Shown: in pieces, positions 41,517 to 50,434 of the stretch
How the letters are laid out: each line of letters begins with the position of its first letter
Numbering within the stretch: the stretch's first letter is position 1
NCBI RefSeq assembly: GCF_022478115.1
Contig: NZ_JAKGSC010000001.1
Coordinates: 806,001-870,000 of the forward strand
Reading direction: 5' to 3'
Length of the DNA stretch: 64,000 nucleotides
Source of the DNA: Tenacibaculum aquimarinum
GTDB taxonomy: Bacteria; Bacteroidota; Bacteroidia; Flavobacteriales; Flavobacteriaceae
Made by a program: the position numbers and the translations under genes
The notes under the pieces: generated by a model
The model's database searches: none
What the model saw: only the letters and a program-made list of their open reading frames with translations
What the model was told of the DNA's origin: nothing

Positions 41517-43997
41517 TTAAAAATTAGCTAAAAAACTAATTGATAAATTACGTCCTGGAGCAGAAACACCTGAAGCAAATTCTCGATAATGTTGATCAAA
41601 AATATTGTCTAAACGTGCCATCAAAGAAAAGTTTTCACTCATAGTATAACTTCCGTTTAAACCTAAGGTAAACCAACTTGGTGAACCATAATATTTATCT
41701 GTGTCTTCTGTGGCATTTGCATCTACAATTGGCGTTAAATCGTGATTATCTATTCCTTCTGTAATATTAAAATCTGAAATATCTTTTTTGCTGTTAAATC
41801 GAATTCTAGCTCCTAAAGATAGTTTGTCTCTTTTGTAACTTACATCAAATTGACCAAATAATGGCGGAATTGAAGACATAGGTTCTTCTGTGTCATAAGT
41901 TCTACCTTTGGTATACGTAATAAAACCAGATGTTTTAAAGTTGTTGGTTATTCTTCCTTCATAGCTAGCAGTAATTCCGGTAATATAAGCAGTTCCTTTA
42001 TTTTGGTTGTTAACTGCATTTCCAAACTCGCCATCAAATTCTACTTGTTGTATTGTTCCATCAGTATTATAAACGAAATCTCTTTGAATGTAATTGTCTA
42101 ATAATGTGTAATACATATTTGCGCCAAAACGGAATCTTCTATCATTAAAATATTTTTGAATACCAATTTCTGCATTATATGCAAACTCTGGTTTTACATC
42201 AATATTTGGTATGGTAACATTGCCGCTTTTTTCTCTAATTCTACCAACATCATCAATATTTGGAGAGCGAAATCCAGAAGAAATTACACTATTTAGTTGC
42301 CAATTTTTATTCGGTTTATACACATAACCAATAGTTGCAGTTACTGCAGAATTGTTTGTTTCTACCTCTTTCTTAGGTATAGTAATAAAGGTTTCATCTA
42401 TCCACTTTGCATTTAGTTGTGTGTTTGTAAAACGTAAACCAGTGTTTAACGTTGAAGTTTTACTTAGATCTTGTCTATAATCTATGTAAGCCGCAGAGCT
42501 AAAGTAACTACTTCCACCATCTGGATAACGAGATTGCACTTTAAAGTCATCTGAAAAACCATCAATTTTTTGGTTAGAAATATTTAAGGTTTTTCCGTAA
42601 GAACTAGAGGCAACATCATTGTATGCAAATTCAAAACCGTATCCTAAATTTCTGCTTTTCGCAAGCGGAACAGTAAAATCTCCATTTACACTAAATACAT
42701 TTACAGTTTCTTCTCTGTAAGATCTATCTAGACTTCCAAATTTACGTTGAATTCTACTTTCTTTTAAGTTTTGATAAGCAAAAGTAATAGTTCCTTTATC
42801 TAACCAATTCTTCTCTGGATTTATGACTAATTGAGGTGAAATTAACAAACGTTGTTGTGGTCCGTAATACCATTCAGCAAATTTTAATGAAGAGTTATCG
42901 GTTTCGTCTGTTAACTCTGTTAACCTATCAAAACGAGGAATGTTTGATGAAGTAGAGTATTGTAGATTGATGTTTAAATCTGTCTTTTTAGATAATGGAA
43001 CAAAGAATTTTTGCAACACATCTGTTTGAGAATAGCCAGTGTTTTTTTGTAGATTTACATCAGTATTTTCTGTTGGATTTTCAGCGTAATTTCCGTTTAT
43101 GTTTTCTGAATAAAAGTGCACTTTTCCCCAGTTATCAAAACCATGAGATCTGTTTTTACCCATTTGTAAATCGCCAAATTCGCTATAAGAAACACTTGTT
43201 AAGCTTGCCCAATTATCAAAGCTCAATTCTGCAGTAACATTGGTTGTTGTTTCTTGATTTACTGTTGAATATCTAGAAAATAATTGACTCGATATTTCTG
43301 TTTTGTCAGATAATTTTGGAGTTTTAGTGTAATAATGAATTACGCCACCTAAAGCATCTGAGCCATAAATTACAGAAGAAGGGCCAAAAATAACTTCGGT
43401 TCTTTTTAATAAATTAGGGCTTACAGTTATAGCACTTTGTAAATGCCCTTTTCTATAAATTGCATTATTCATTCTAACACCATCTACAACCAACAAAACA
43501 CGGTTGCTTTCCATTCCTCTCAGCACTGGACTACCGCCACCAAATTGAGATTTTTGAACTTTAATTCCAGGAACGGAAGCTAATAAATCTGCCGATGTTT
43601 GTGGAGATTCACTTTGAATATCTTTAAGTGAAATTACTGCAATCTGTTCAGCTATTCTGTTGGCTTTTTCTTTGTTTTTAAATACAGATAAAACAATTTC
43701 ATTTAATTGTTCAGATTCTTTATTTAGATAAACAAGGTAATTATTAGCTTTTAATGTTGCTTTTTTTAGCTTGAATTCAGCATAAGAAATATGTGAAAAA
43801 AAGATAATTTCATTTGCGTTAAATGAAGTAATATCTATAAAACCATTATCGTCAGAAATCGAAGACTTTGTCTTGTTTTCGTTGAAAATAGATACATTTT
43901 TAATAATTTTACCTGTTTCTTGATCTAAAATCTTCGCTTTTTGCGAAAATCCAACAAAAGAAAAAAGTATAAAAAAAGTAATAAATAAGGTTCTCAT
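41517..43997 (-). CDS. TonB-dependent receptor, haem/haemoglobin-type plug
   Basis: 826 residues: signal peptide (ending VGFSQ), a short CarboxypepD_reg-like domain (AKILDQETGKIIKNVSIF), a plug with QTSADLLASVPGIKVQKSQFGGGSP, LVVDGVRMNNAIYRKGHLQ and VIFGPSSVIYGSDALGGVIHYYTK, and a barrel ending ISFLANF with terminal Phe. The RMNNAxYRxGH block is common in haem/haemoglobin receptors, so an iron-related substrate is possible but unproven. Its ATG directly follows the recO stop, and it is the last gene of the porZ-recO unit. Confidence 0.9.
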   Translation of the reverse strand: MRTLFITFFILFSFVGFSQKAKILDQETGKIIKNVSIFNENKTKSSISDDNGFIDITSFNANEIIFFSHISYAEFKLKKATLKANNYLVYLNKESEQLNEIVLSVFKNKEKANRIAEQIAVISLKDIQSESPQTSADLLASVPGIKVQKSQFGGGSPVLRGMESNRVLLVVDGVRMNNAIYRKGHLQSAITVSPNLLKRTEVIFGPSSVIYGSDALGGVIHYYTKTPKLSDKTEISSQLFSRYSTVNQETTTNVTAELSFDNWASLTSVSYSEFGDLQMGKNRSHGFDNWGKVHFYSENINGNYAENPTENTDVNLQKNTGYSQTDVLQKFFVPLSKKTDLNINLQYSTSSNIPRFDRLTELTDETDNSSLKFAEWYYGPQQRLLISPQLVINPEKNWLDKGTITFAYQNLKESRIQRKFGSLDRSYREETVNVFSVNGDFTVPLAKSRNLGYGFEFAYNDVASSSYGKTLNISNQKIDGFSDDFKVQSRYPDGGSSYFSSAAYIDYRQDLSKTSTLNTGLRFTNTQLNAKWIDETFITIPKKEVETNNSAVTATIGYVYKPNKNWQLNSVISSGFRSPNIDDVGRIREKSGNVTIPNIDVKPEFAYNAEIGIQKYFNDRRFRFGANMYYTLLDNYIQRDFVYNTDGTIQQVEFDGEFGNAVNNQNKGTAYITGITASYEGRITNNFKTSGFITYTKGRTYDTEEPMSSIPPLFGQFDVSYKRDKLSLGARIRFNSKKDISDFNITEGIDNHDLTPIVDANATEDTDKYYGSPSWFTLGLNGSYTMSENFSLMARLDNIFDQHYREFASGVSAPGRNLSISFLANF

Positions 43998-44720
43998 TTA
44001 ACTAAAAACTGTTTCTAAAATTGCTAAAGATTTTGGTGTTCTAAAACCGTCCAAATGTAGTTCAAAATATTGAATAATCATTTGTAGAATTACTTGTCTT
44101 TCTTGTTTGCTAAAAGACACGTTTTCTATAGCATCAAAATTTATGCCTAAAAGCTTTTTAAAGAGTGTTAATTTGTCTCCAGAAATGGTTAGTTTTTCGT
44201 GAGTTGCATCTGTAAAATTTCCTTCAAGTAAATTAAAGCCATCTCTATGTTTATTAGAAACATCTGGGTAAAATCCTAAAAAGTGCGATAAATTTAATAA
44301 AAATAACAAATGAAAATTAGAGACAGTATCATGGGTGTCTAACCATAAAAGGGCATTTTCTAAATAAGAAAAAAAACGATTGTTTTTTTCTTCTTCTTGA
44401 ATACAGCTAGATAGAACTTCAGATAGGAATAAAACAATAGATTGCTTTACAATATCTTGATAAATAGTATTGTATTGGTGTAAAACCGTAGCGTCTTTTA
44501 GGGTGTGTAAAGTAGTTTTTTGTTTGTGTGTAGCTTCTATTTTTAATTGGGTAAGTGGTTGAAAATAAGCAGGTTTTAGTTTTCCTTTTTTAGATTTTAA
44601 AACACCTCTAATTAAATAAGATTTTAATCCTTCTTGTTCAGTAAAACATTTTACAATAAGACTAGAATCAGAATATTTTAGTGCACTTATAACAATTGCT
44701 TTGGTTGAAATTACAGCCAT
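43998..44720 (-). CDS. recO: DNA repair protein RecO
   Basis: 240 residues. The N-terminal OB-fold (TKAIVISALKYSDSSLIVKCFTEQEGLKSYLIRGVLKSKKGKLKPAYFQPLTQLKIEA) is diagnostic of RecO, which loads RecA onto SSB-coated DNA with RecR. The C-terminal part is helical; the zinc-finger cysteines of some RecO proteins are absent, as in other Bacteroidota. It abuts porZ upstream and the TonB receptor downstream with no intergenic base. Confidence 0.93.
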   Translation of the reverse strand: MAVISTKAIVISALKYSDSSLIVKCFTEQEGLKSYLIRGVLKSKKGKLKPAYFQPLTQLKIEATHKQKTTLHTLKDATVLHQYNTIYQDIVKQSIVLFLSEVLSSCIQEEEKNNRFFSYLENALLWLDTHDTVSNFHLLFLLNLSHFLGFYPDVSNKHRDGFNLLEGNFTDATHEKLTISGDKLTLFKKLLGINFDAIENVSFSKQERQVILQMIIQYFELHLDGFRTPKSLAILETVFS

Positions 44721-47048
44721 TTAATTAATAATTGCAATTTTTGTTGTGGTTGTTTCTGAACTATCATCATTAGAAAGTAAAACAATGTAAACACCAGAAG
44801 CAACTTTATTTCCTGCTAAATTTCGTTTGCTCCAAACTACTTTTCCACCCTGTAGTTCTTGTCCCTCAACAACATTAGTCTCGTAAACTAAATTACCAGC
44901 AACGTCTAAAATTTTAACATTAGTTCCTTTAGGTAAATGAGTTCCATTTCTACCATCAATTGTTACGGTACTATGAATATTTAATGCAGGATTTGGATAA
45001 GCATAGACTTCTCCTAATTCATCACCAAAAGGAGAAACATTACTATTGTAAACTACAATACCTTTATCTGTAGCAAAATATACTTTTCCAGTACTATCAT
45101 CTACAGCAATTTTTAATATTTTGTTTGAAGGTAATGGTGAGTTACTTGAGTTAAAATTAGCTAAAGTGGTTTGCCCATTTGGATTTGTGTATAATGCACC
45201 AGCATTTTCGGTTCCAAACCATTTGTTGTCTACACCGTCTACAACAATGCTGTTTATGGTTTCTTCTCCTAATAATTTTTTGGCAATCCCATCATCTAAA
45301 ATAATAACAGGTTCAGCATCGTAAATGTCAGCATCAAATAAACCTGCTGCGTTATTAAAAAGTGTTAAGCCTGTAAGAGTACCAATCCAAATTCTATTGC
45401 TTGCATCAACGGCAATTGTTCTAACGTTTGCGTTTGGTAAACTACCTTTTGTTGGCTCTGTAATTAAAGCTCTTTTTCTATCACCATTTTCGTTATAAAC
45501 TAACGCGCCATTTCTTCTTGTAGCTATCCAGATAGAATTTGTTTTGTCTATAACCATTTCACCCAAACCAAAGGCTCCTGTTGTTAAAATGTCATTTATA
45601 TTAAAACCAGTCCATTGACCAGTTGATGATAATTTTTTTAATCTATTATCAACACCAATATTTGTCAGCCAAAAATTTCCATCACGGTCAAAAATAGTTC
45701 CAACAACTCTAATTGTAACAATAGCTGGATTTGTTGCTAGAATATCTTGTATTGGGCTATTATTATGATTGTAAAAATTTATTACTTCGTCATTTTTTAT
45801 TTCCAATAACCCCCCTGTTGAAACTGAGTTAACACTTCTAGTTGACCCCATTGAACTTATAAAAACATGTTGAAGGTCATTTGGGTTGATTGATATATAA
45901 TTTAAATCAATAACAGGAAAATCTCTATTAAAACGAGTGTTTATCCATTCCCCTTCTTTAAAGTGGCTATAACCTTTTTCTGCTCTGTTTGGAGTGAAAG
46001 TTGCATCGTAACCTCCGTAAACAATCCATAAATTATCTTCTTTTACAGCGATTGAAAAAGGAGAATTGTTTAGCGGGCCTTCTGGATGAATTTCTTCAAA
46101 ACTAGTTAAGTTATTTAGTGTTGTTTCTAAAATACCAAATTCTGTTGTACCTAAATAAACATTGTTATTTTCTGTAAAAGCGGTGTTTAAAATAAAGTTA
46201 AAATCTGTTGCTTGGTTTATTTGTGCTATTTCAACTAAAGAATCATTTAATACAAAAGCACTATTGTTAACTGCAATAGAAATATTGGTTGCAGAACTTT
46301 TTAAATCATTTATGTTTTCAAAAAAGTCTCGTATTAAAGTAATGTTATTTCCTTCTAATTTATATAAACTTGTACCAATAACGGTATAAATTGCATTATT
46401 GAAAATAGAAATATTTTTAAAAGTATTGGTTGATGAAATTTGTTGCCAATTATTAAAATCAATTAAATTAGGGTTATTAACATCAGCAAAATAGATACCT
46501 GAATTTGTTGCAGCATAAATTGTATTATTTAAAACCGAGGTCTGATTTATATTAACTTCAGATGAATTTTGACCTATAAAAAAAGTGTCTCCAAATTCTA
46601 CACGTTCAATATCATATTCGATTAAAGCAAAAGGAGTTGAAATGTAAAGTTTATTATCATGTTCATAAATATCATTTATTCTTTTAGAACCGGTTTGATT
46701 AAAACCAACAATGTCTGCCGAAACCGTAATGTTACCATCTGCATCTACAACTTCTATTAATCCGTTTTCATAACCAATTACCAATCTATCAAAAGTTTTG
46801 TTATAATGAATTGCAGAAGTGGTTTCTCCAGATAAACCTTGTACAGAAGAAAGTTTATTGGTTTCTTGAGTTTGCGTATTATAAATAAAAACAGCATTAT
46901 CTGCCATTGCATAAATTACGTCATCTACTTTTATAAAATCTTTTACATTATTGTAAGAAAAAAAATCTTCCCAACGATCGCTATAATCAGTTTGAGCGCT
47001 GGCTAGAAAGCTAAAGGATAGGAATATAAATAGTACTAATTTCTTCAT
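44721..47048 (-). CDS. porZ: Type IX secretion protein PorZ-like (two beta-propellers and C-terminal sorting domain)
   Basis: About 775 residues. Signal peptide (MKKLVLFIFLSFSFLASAQ), a start DRWEDFFSYNNVKDFIKVDDVIYAMADNAVF typical of PorZ, then two series of propeller blades (NGLIEVVDADGN, NRIWIGTLTGLTLFN, NKWFGTENAGALYTN) and a T9SS-type C-terminal domain (GEVYAYPNPALN... to VASGVYIVLL). PorZ is a surface component of the Por secretion machinery that, in Porphyromonas, helps supply A-LPS to the sortase. Genomic position next to recO is recurrent in flavobacteria (from memory). The frame extends 40 codons upstream without a signal-like start; ATG 47048 is chosen. A different propeller protein with the same sorting domain is the alternative. 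Confidence 0.8.
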   Translation of the reverse strand: MKKLVLFIFLSFSFLASAQTDYSDRWEDFFSYNNVKDFIKVDDVIYAMADNAVFIYNTQTQETNKLSSVQGLSGETTSAIHYNKTFDRLVIGYENGLIEVVDADGNITVSADIVGFNQTGSKRINDIYEHDNKLYISTPFALIEYDIERVEFGDTFFIGQNSSEVNINQTSVLNNTIYAATNSGIYFADVNNPNLIDFNNWQQISSTNTFKNISIFNNAIYTVIGTSLYKLEGNNITLIRDFFENINDLKSSATNISIAVNNSAFVLNDSLVEIAQINQATDFNFILNTAFTENNNVYLGTTEFGILETTLNNLTSFEEIHPEGPLNNSPFSIAVKEDNLWIVYGGYDATFTPNRAEKGYSHFKEGEWINTRFNRDFPVIDLNYISINPNDLQHVFISSMGSTRSVNSVSTGGLLEIKNDEVINFYNHNNSPIQDILATNPAIVTIRVVGTIFDRDGNFWLTNIGVDNRLKKLSSTGQWTGFNINDILTTGAFGLGEMVIDKTNSIWIATRRNGALVYNENGDRKRALITEPTKGSLPNANVRTIAVDASNRIWIGTLTGLTLFNNAAGLFDADIYDAEPVIILDDGIAKKLLGEETINSIVVDGVDNKWFGTENAGALYTNPNGQTTLANFNSSNSPLPSNKILKIAVDDSTGKVYFATDKGIVVYNSNVSPFGDELGEVYAYPNPALNIHSTVTIDGRNGTHLPKGTNVKILDVAGNLVYETNVVEGQELQGGKVVWSKRNLAGNKVASGVYIVLLSNDDSSETTTTKIAIIN

Positions 47049-47056
47049 AAAGTATT

Positions 47057-47064
47057 CAAAGATA
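47057..47064 (-). promoter_or_regulatory. Promoter -7 element TATCTTTG for porZ-recO-receptor
   Basis: Perfect TAnnTTTG on the minus strand, ending 8 nt before ATG 47048. Supports the shorter porZ start. Confidence 0.55.
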
Positions 47065-47118
47065 TTTAATATTAACGATAAAAAAGGATACATTCGTACA
47101 AATTTGATTTGCATTTTT

Positions 47119-47589
47119 ATGGCGTTAGAAATAGAACGAAAATTTTTAGTTAATTCAGATAGATTCAAAGAAGAAGCCTATCAAAAAAACTACATAAAAC
47201 AAGGGTTTTTAAATTCTAATAAAAACCGAACCGTTCGTATAAGAATTATGGATGATAAAGGTTTTTTAACCATAAAAGGAAAGTCTAATAAAAGCGGAAC
47301 TTCTCGATTTGAATGGGAAAAAGAAATTTCTAAAACCGAAGCAGTTGAACTTTTTCTATTATGCGAAAAAGGAATTATTGAAAAGTATCGATATTTAGTA
47401 AAATCTGAAAAGCACACCTTTGAAGTTGATGAGTTTTTAGGTGAAAACGATGGTTTAGTGGTTGCTGAAATAGAATTATCTTCGGAAGAAGAAAGTTTTA
47501 AAAAACCAAGTTGGTTAGGAAAAGAAGTAACAGGGAAAAAGAAATATTACAACTCAAACCTTTCTAAAAAACCATTTTGTAATTGGTAA
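47119..47589 (+). CDS. CYTH-domain protein (triphosphate tunnel metalloenzyme)
   Basis: 156 residues. EIERKF at the N-terminus is the ExExK signature of the tunnel fold, with RTVRIRIMDDKGFLTIKGKS, RFEWEKEIS, KYRYLV and VAEIELSSEEE supplying tunnel acidic and basic residues. Bacterial members hydrolyse inorganic triphosphate or ATP-like substrates; class IV adenylate cyclase activity is rarer. Start at ATG 47119 (MALEIERKF); a TTG at 47104 would add only five residues. Its stop abuts the hemolysin III gene stop. Confidence 0.9.
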   Translation: MALEIERKFLVNSDRFKEEAYQKNYIKQGFLNSNKNRTVRIRIMDDKGFLTIKGKSNKSGTSRFEWEKEISKTEAVELFLLCEKGIIEKYRYLVKSEKHTFEVDEFLGENDGLVVAEIELSSEEESFKKPSWLGKEVTGKKKYYNSNLSKKPFCNW

Positions 47590-48231
47590 TTAAAGATGAA
47601 AATAGATTGCCATAAAGTGAAAAAAGCTTCCGCCTAAAACAAAAACATGAAATATTGCATGGTTATATGGCAATTTGTTAATTGAATATAAAATTGCTCC
47701 AATTGTATACGAAATTCCACCTGCAACTAAATAAAAAAAGGCACTTTCAGAAAGACTCACCATTAATGGCTTTATAAAGAACATAACTTGCCAACCCATT
47801 AAAATATACAATGCTGTAGAAATTTTGTCAAATTTCCCTGTAAAAAACAGTTTTAAAATTACGCCAGATAAAGCAAAAATCCAAACAGCAATGAACATTT
47901 GCCAACCTAGTTTTTCAGGCAACGCTATTAAACAAAAGGGCGAATAACTTCCAGCTATTAAAACATAAATTGCTGCATGGTCAAAGATATTTAGTTTTCT
48001 TCTTACGTTAGGCTTCTTAGCTGCATGATAAAATGTTGATGCTGCATATAAAACAATTAAACTTAGACCATAAATAACTAAACTTAAATGTTGCCATACT
48101 GTAGGATAATTAAAAGATTTTAGCACCAAAAAAGGTAATGCAATTACACTAAGTAATAAACCAAAACCATGTGTAAGAATATTTAAAAATTCTTCCTTTT
48201 TACTATAAAGGTGATTTAATTTCTCGCTCAT
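47590..48231 (-). CDS. Hemolysin III family (PAQR) membrane protein
   Basis: 213 residues with seven TM helices. NILTHGFGLLLSVIALPFLV, STFYHAAKKPNVRRKLNIFDHAAIYVLIAGSYSPF and YNHAIFHVFVLGGSFFHFMAIYFHL carry the conserved His residues of a zinc-dependent ceramidase-like PAQR site. Whether it is haemolytic is unknown; the name is historical. Its first 29 bp overlap the end of the acyltransferase gene, indicating coupled expression. Confidence 0.9.
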   Translation of the reverse strand: MSEKLNHLYSKKEEFLNILTHGFGLLLSVIALPFLVLKSFNYPTVWQHLSLVIYGLSLIVLYAASTFYHAAKKPNVRRKLNIFDHAAIYVLIAGSYSPFCLIALPEKLGWQMFIAVWIFALSGVILKLFFTGKFDKISTALYILMGWQVMFFIKPLMVSLSESAFFYLVAGGISYTIGAILYSINKLPYNHAIFHVFVLGGSFFHFMAIYFHL

Positions 48232-48994
48232 TATTAGGTCTATTTGTATCTTTCATATAAGCTTTGTTGTTTTTTAATTCATTAAAAATTAAACCAAACA
48301 CTTGTTGTTTTAAAGCTTCTTTATCTTCGGTTGTTAAACCTTTAGTTTCTATCGTATTAAATTGTTTTACTCTAAAAGTTCCTGGACGCCCTTTAAAAAA
48401 ATTCCAAGAAAATAAGCGTTTTGCATCGAAGTAAACTTGTGTTACAATTGGCATTTGATATTCTATAGATAAACTAAAAGCACCATTTGTAAAAGGAGCT
48501 AAGATCACATTTTCTGTTGGTACCAAACCTTCAGGAAAAATTGCAATACTTAAACCAGATTCTAATCGTTTTTTAATTCTAGCATACACTTGTTTTCTGC
48601 TTTTAGGATCATTTCTATCAACCATAACAACAGCTTTTTTATAGAAAAAACCAAAAATTGGAAGTTTTACCAATTCCTTTTTTCCAACAAATAAAAGTGG
48701 GTTTTTATTCATAGCAATCATAATCCAAGGATCTAATAAAGAAGCATGATTTGCAACAAACATATAACTTTTTTTAGGGTCAATTTTATCAGGTTTATCC
48801 ATTTTTAAACGAAAACCCATTCCGTAGATTAAGAAAAAAGACCAAATCCTTATCATTTTCCAAAACGAATTATAGTACTTTTCATCAGATAAAAGCACTA
48901 ATAAAAATGGAATCATTACAAGAACTGAGACAATCATAAGTAAGTAAAACCAAATTCGCCAAATTAATCGAAAAGGATAAAGTAAATATTTCAT
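48203..48994 (-). CDS. 1-acyl-glycerol-3-phosphate acyltransferase (PlsC-like)
   Basis: About 263 residues. N-terminal TM segment (YPFRLIWRIWFYLLMIVSVLVM), then the LPLAT domain: VANHASLLDPW (HX4D catalytic dyad), GKKELVKLPIFGFFYKKAVVMVDRND (motif II) and AIFPEGLVP (motif III, EGxx). It acylates lysophosphatidate to phosphatidate or a related lyso-lipid. ATG 48994 is used; the frame is open to 49042 but would run into the trpS upstream region. Cotranscribed with the hemolysin III gene. Confidence 0.9.
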   Translation of the reverse strand: MKYLLYPFRLIWRIWFYLLMIVSVLVMIPFLLVLLSDEKYYNSFWKMIRIWSFFLIYGMGFRLKMDKPDKIDPKKSYMFVANHASLLDPWIMIAMNKNPLLFVGKKELVKLPIFGFFYKKAVVMVDRNDPKSRKQVYARIKKRLESGLSIAIFPEGLVPTENVILAPFTNGAFSLSIEYQMPIVTQVYFDAKRLFSWNFFKGRPGTFRVKQFNTIETKGLTTEDKEALKQQVFGLIFNELKNNKAYMKDTNRPNNEREIKSPL

Positions 48995-49026
48995 AAATGC
49001 GAATGTAGTAATTTCTTTTGTTTGAT

Positions 49027-49034
49027 TACTTTTG
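49027..49034 (+). promoter_or_regulatory. Promoter -7 element TACTTTTG for trpS
   Basis: Perfect TAnnTTTG 18 nt before the ATG at 49053, inside the apparent N-terminal extension of the open frame. Confidence 0.45.
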
Positions 49035-49052
49035 CTATTCAAAATAACAGAA

Positions 49053-50021
49053 ATGGCAAGAATATTAACAGGAGTTCAAAGTACAGGAACACCACATTTA
49101 GGAAATTTATTAGGCGCTATTTTGCCAGCCATAAAAATGGCTAATGAATCTAGCGATCAATCTTTTTTGTTTATTGCAAATTTGCATACATTAACACAAA
49201 TAAAAGATGGAGATGTTTTAAGAGAAAACACTTACAGTACTGCTGCAGCTTGGCTTGCTTGTGGTTTAGATATAAATAAAACTGTTTTTTATCGTCAAAG
49301 TGATATTCCAGAAGTTACCGAATTAACATGGTATTTAAGCTGTTTTTTTCCATACCAAAGATTAACGTTAGCGCATAGTTTTAAAGATAAAGCAGACAGG
49401 TTGCAAGATGTAAACGCAGGTTTATTTTCGTACCCAATGTTAATGGCAGCAGACATCTTATTGTACGACGCAGAAATTATTCCGGTTGGTAAAGATCAAT
49501 TACAACATATAGAAATGGCACGTGATGTTGCTGGTAGATTAAATAATATTGTAGGAGAAACGTTGATTTTGCCACAAGGTAAAATAGAAGAAAACGTAAT
49601 GTTAGTTCCTGGAACAAACGGCGGAAAAATGAGTAAATCTGCAAATAATACTATCAATATTTTTCTTTCCGATAAAAAGTTGCGTAAACAAATAATGGGA
49701 ATTCAAACTGATAGTTTAGCGCTAGAAGATCCTAAAAATCCTGATACCGATAATGTGTTTGCATTGTATAAATTATTAGCTTCAGAAGCACAAATTGCTG
49801 AAATGAGAGTTAAATATGAAGCAGGAAACTACGGTTATGGTCATGCAAAACAAGAATTGTATGAGCTAATTGTAGATAAATTTGCAATTGTTAGAGAACG
49901 TTACAATCATTTTATGGAAAATAGAAATGAAATTGATGAAGCTCTAGCTGTTGGCGCAAAAAAAGCAAGAGTTGTAGCGCAAGATGTTTTACAAAGAACT
50001 AGAGCTAAATTGGGTTATTAA
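49053..50021 (+). CDS. trpS: Tryptophanyl-tRNA synthetase
   Basis: Class I synthetase of 322 residues charging tRNA-Trp. GTPHLGN supplies the HIGH motif (here HLGN), KMSKS occurs intact in GGKMSKSANN, and the substrate helix KDQLQHIEMARDVAGRLN and DADI-like AADILLYDA are typical. The start MARILTGVQSTG at 49053 matches the family; the longer frame from 49032 carries the promoter. 15 nt before the DUF6370 gene. Confidence 0.96.
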   Translation: MARILTGVQSTGTPHLGNLLGAILPAIKMANESSDQSFLFIANLHTLTQIKDGDVLRENTYSTAAAWLACGLDINKTVFYRQSDIPEVTELTWYLSCFFPYQRLTLAHSFKDKADRLQDVNAGLFSYPMLMAADILLYDAEIIPVGKDQLQHIEMARDVAGRLNNIVGETLILPQGKIEENVMLVPGTNGGKMSKSANNTINIFLSDKKLRKQIMGIQTDSLALEDPKNPDTDNVFALYKLLASEAQIAEMRVKYEAGNYGYGHAKQELYELIVDKFAIVRERYNHFMENRNEIDEALAVGAKKARVVAQDVLQRTRAKLGY

Positions 50022-50036
50022 TTTAAAAAATAGACA

Positions 50037-50339
50037 ATGAAAAAACTACTTTTTATATTTTTCTTCGCAGTAATAGCTTGCTCACAAAATAATAGTAAAA
50101 CGCAAGTTGTTGAGGTTTCTTGTGGTCAATGTAAATTTGGATTAGATTCACAAAAAGGATGTGATTTAGCGGTAAGAATTAACGATACAGCTTATTTTGT
50201 TGATGGAGCACATATAGATGAATTTGGAGATGCACACGATATAAATATGGGTTTTTGTAATGTAATTAGAAAAGCAGAGGTTACTGGAGAAATAGTTGAA
50301 AATAGATTTATTGCCAGCAAAGTAAAACTGATAGATTAA
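50037..50339 (+). CDS. DUF6370-like lipoprotein
   Basis: 100 residues. Lipoprotein signal ending VIACS, then a small domain with VSCGQCKFGLDSQKGCDLAVRINDTAYFVDGAHID and MGFCNVIRKAEVTGEI. The CGQC pair plus two further Cys and several Asp/His residues suggest metal binding or disulphides. The pattern fits DUF6370. Function unknown. Probably cotranscribed with trpS; followed by a strong terminator. Confidence 0.75.
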   Translation: MKKLLFIFFFAVIACSQNNSKTQVVEVSCGQCKFGLDSQKGCDLAVRINDTAYFVDGAHIDEFGDAHDINMGFCNVIRKAEVTGEIVENRFIASKVKLID

Positions 50340-50362
50340 TCTAAAATTAAAATAGTAAGTAT

Positions 50363-50398
50363 AAAAAATCCGAAGTAAAATTTTACTTCGGATTTTTT
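50363..50398. terminator. Bidirectional terminator (36-bp perfect palindrome)
   Basis: Six A, TCCGAAGTAAAATTTTACTTCGGA, six T; ends the trpS-DUF6370 transcript and faces the aldo/keto reductase gene. Confidence 0.9.
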
Positions 50399-50400
50399 TT

Positions 50401-50432
50401 ATACTATAAATTGCTACTGAGTACTGCAAACT
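50401..50432 (-). repeat. Short dispersed repeat, family R2 copy C
   Basis: On the minus strand it contains GCAGTACTCAGTAGCAATTT, matching copy B at 14445-14479 in 17 of the 20 positions and copy A at 8306-8322 over its shared part. It sits between the terminator and the stop of the reductase gene. Confidence 0.5.
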
Positions 50433-50434
50433 TT

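Noticed and set aside
47049..47168. Forty-residue N-terminal extension of porZ
   Set aside because: A perfect -7 element lies in it and the recognisable signal peptide starts at 47048.
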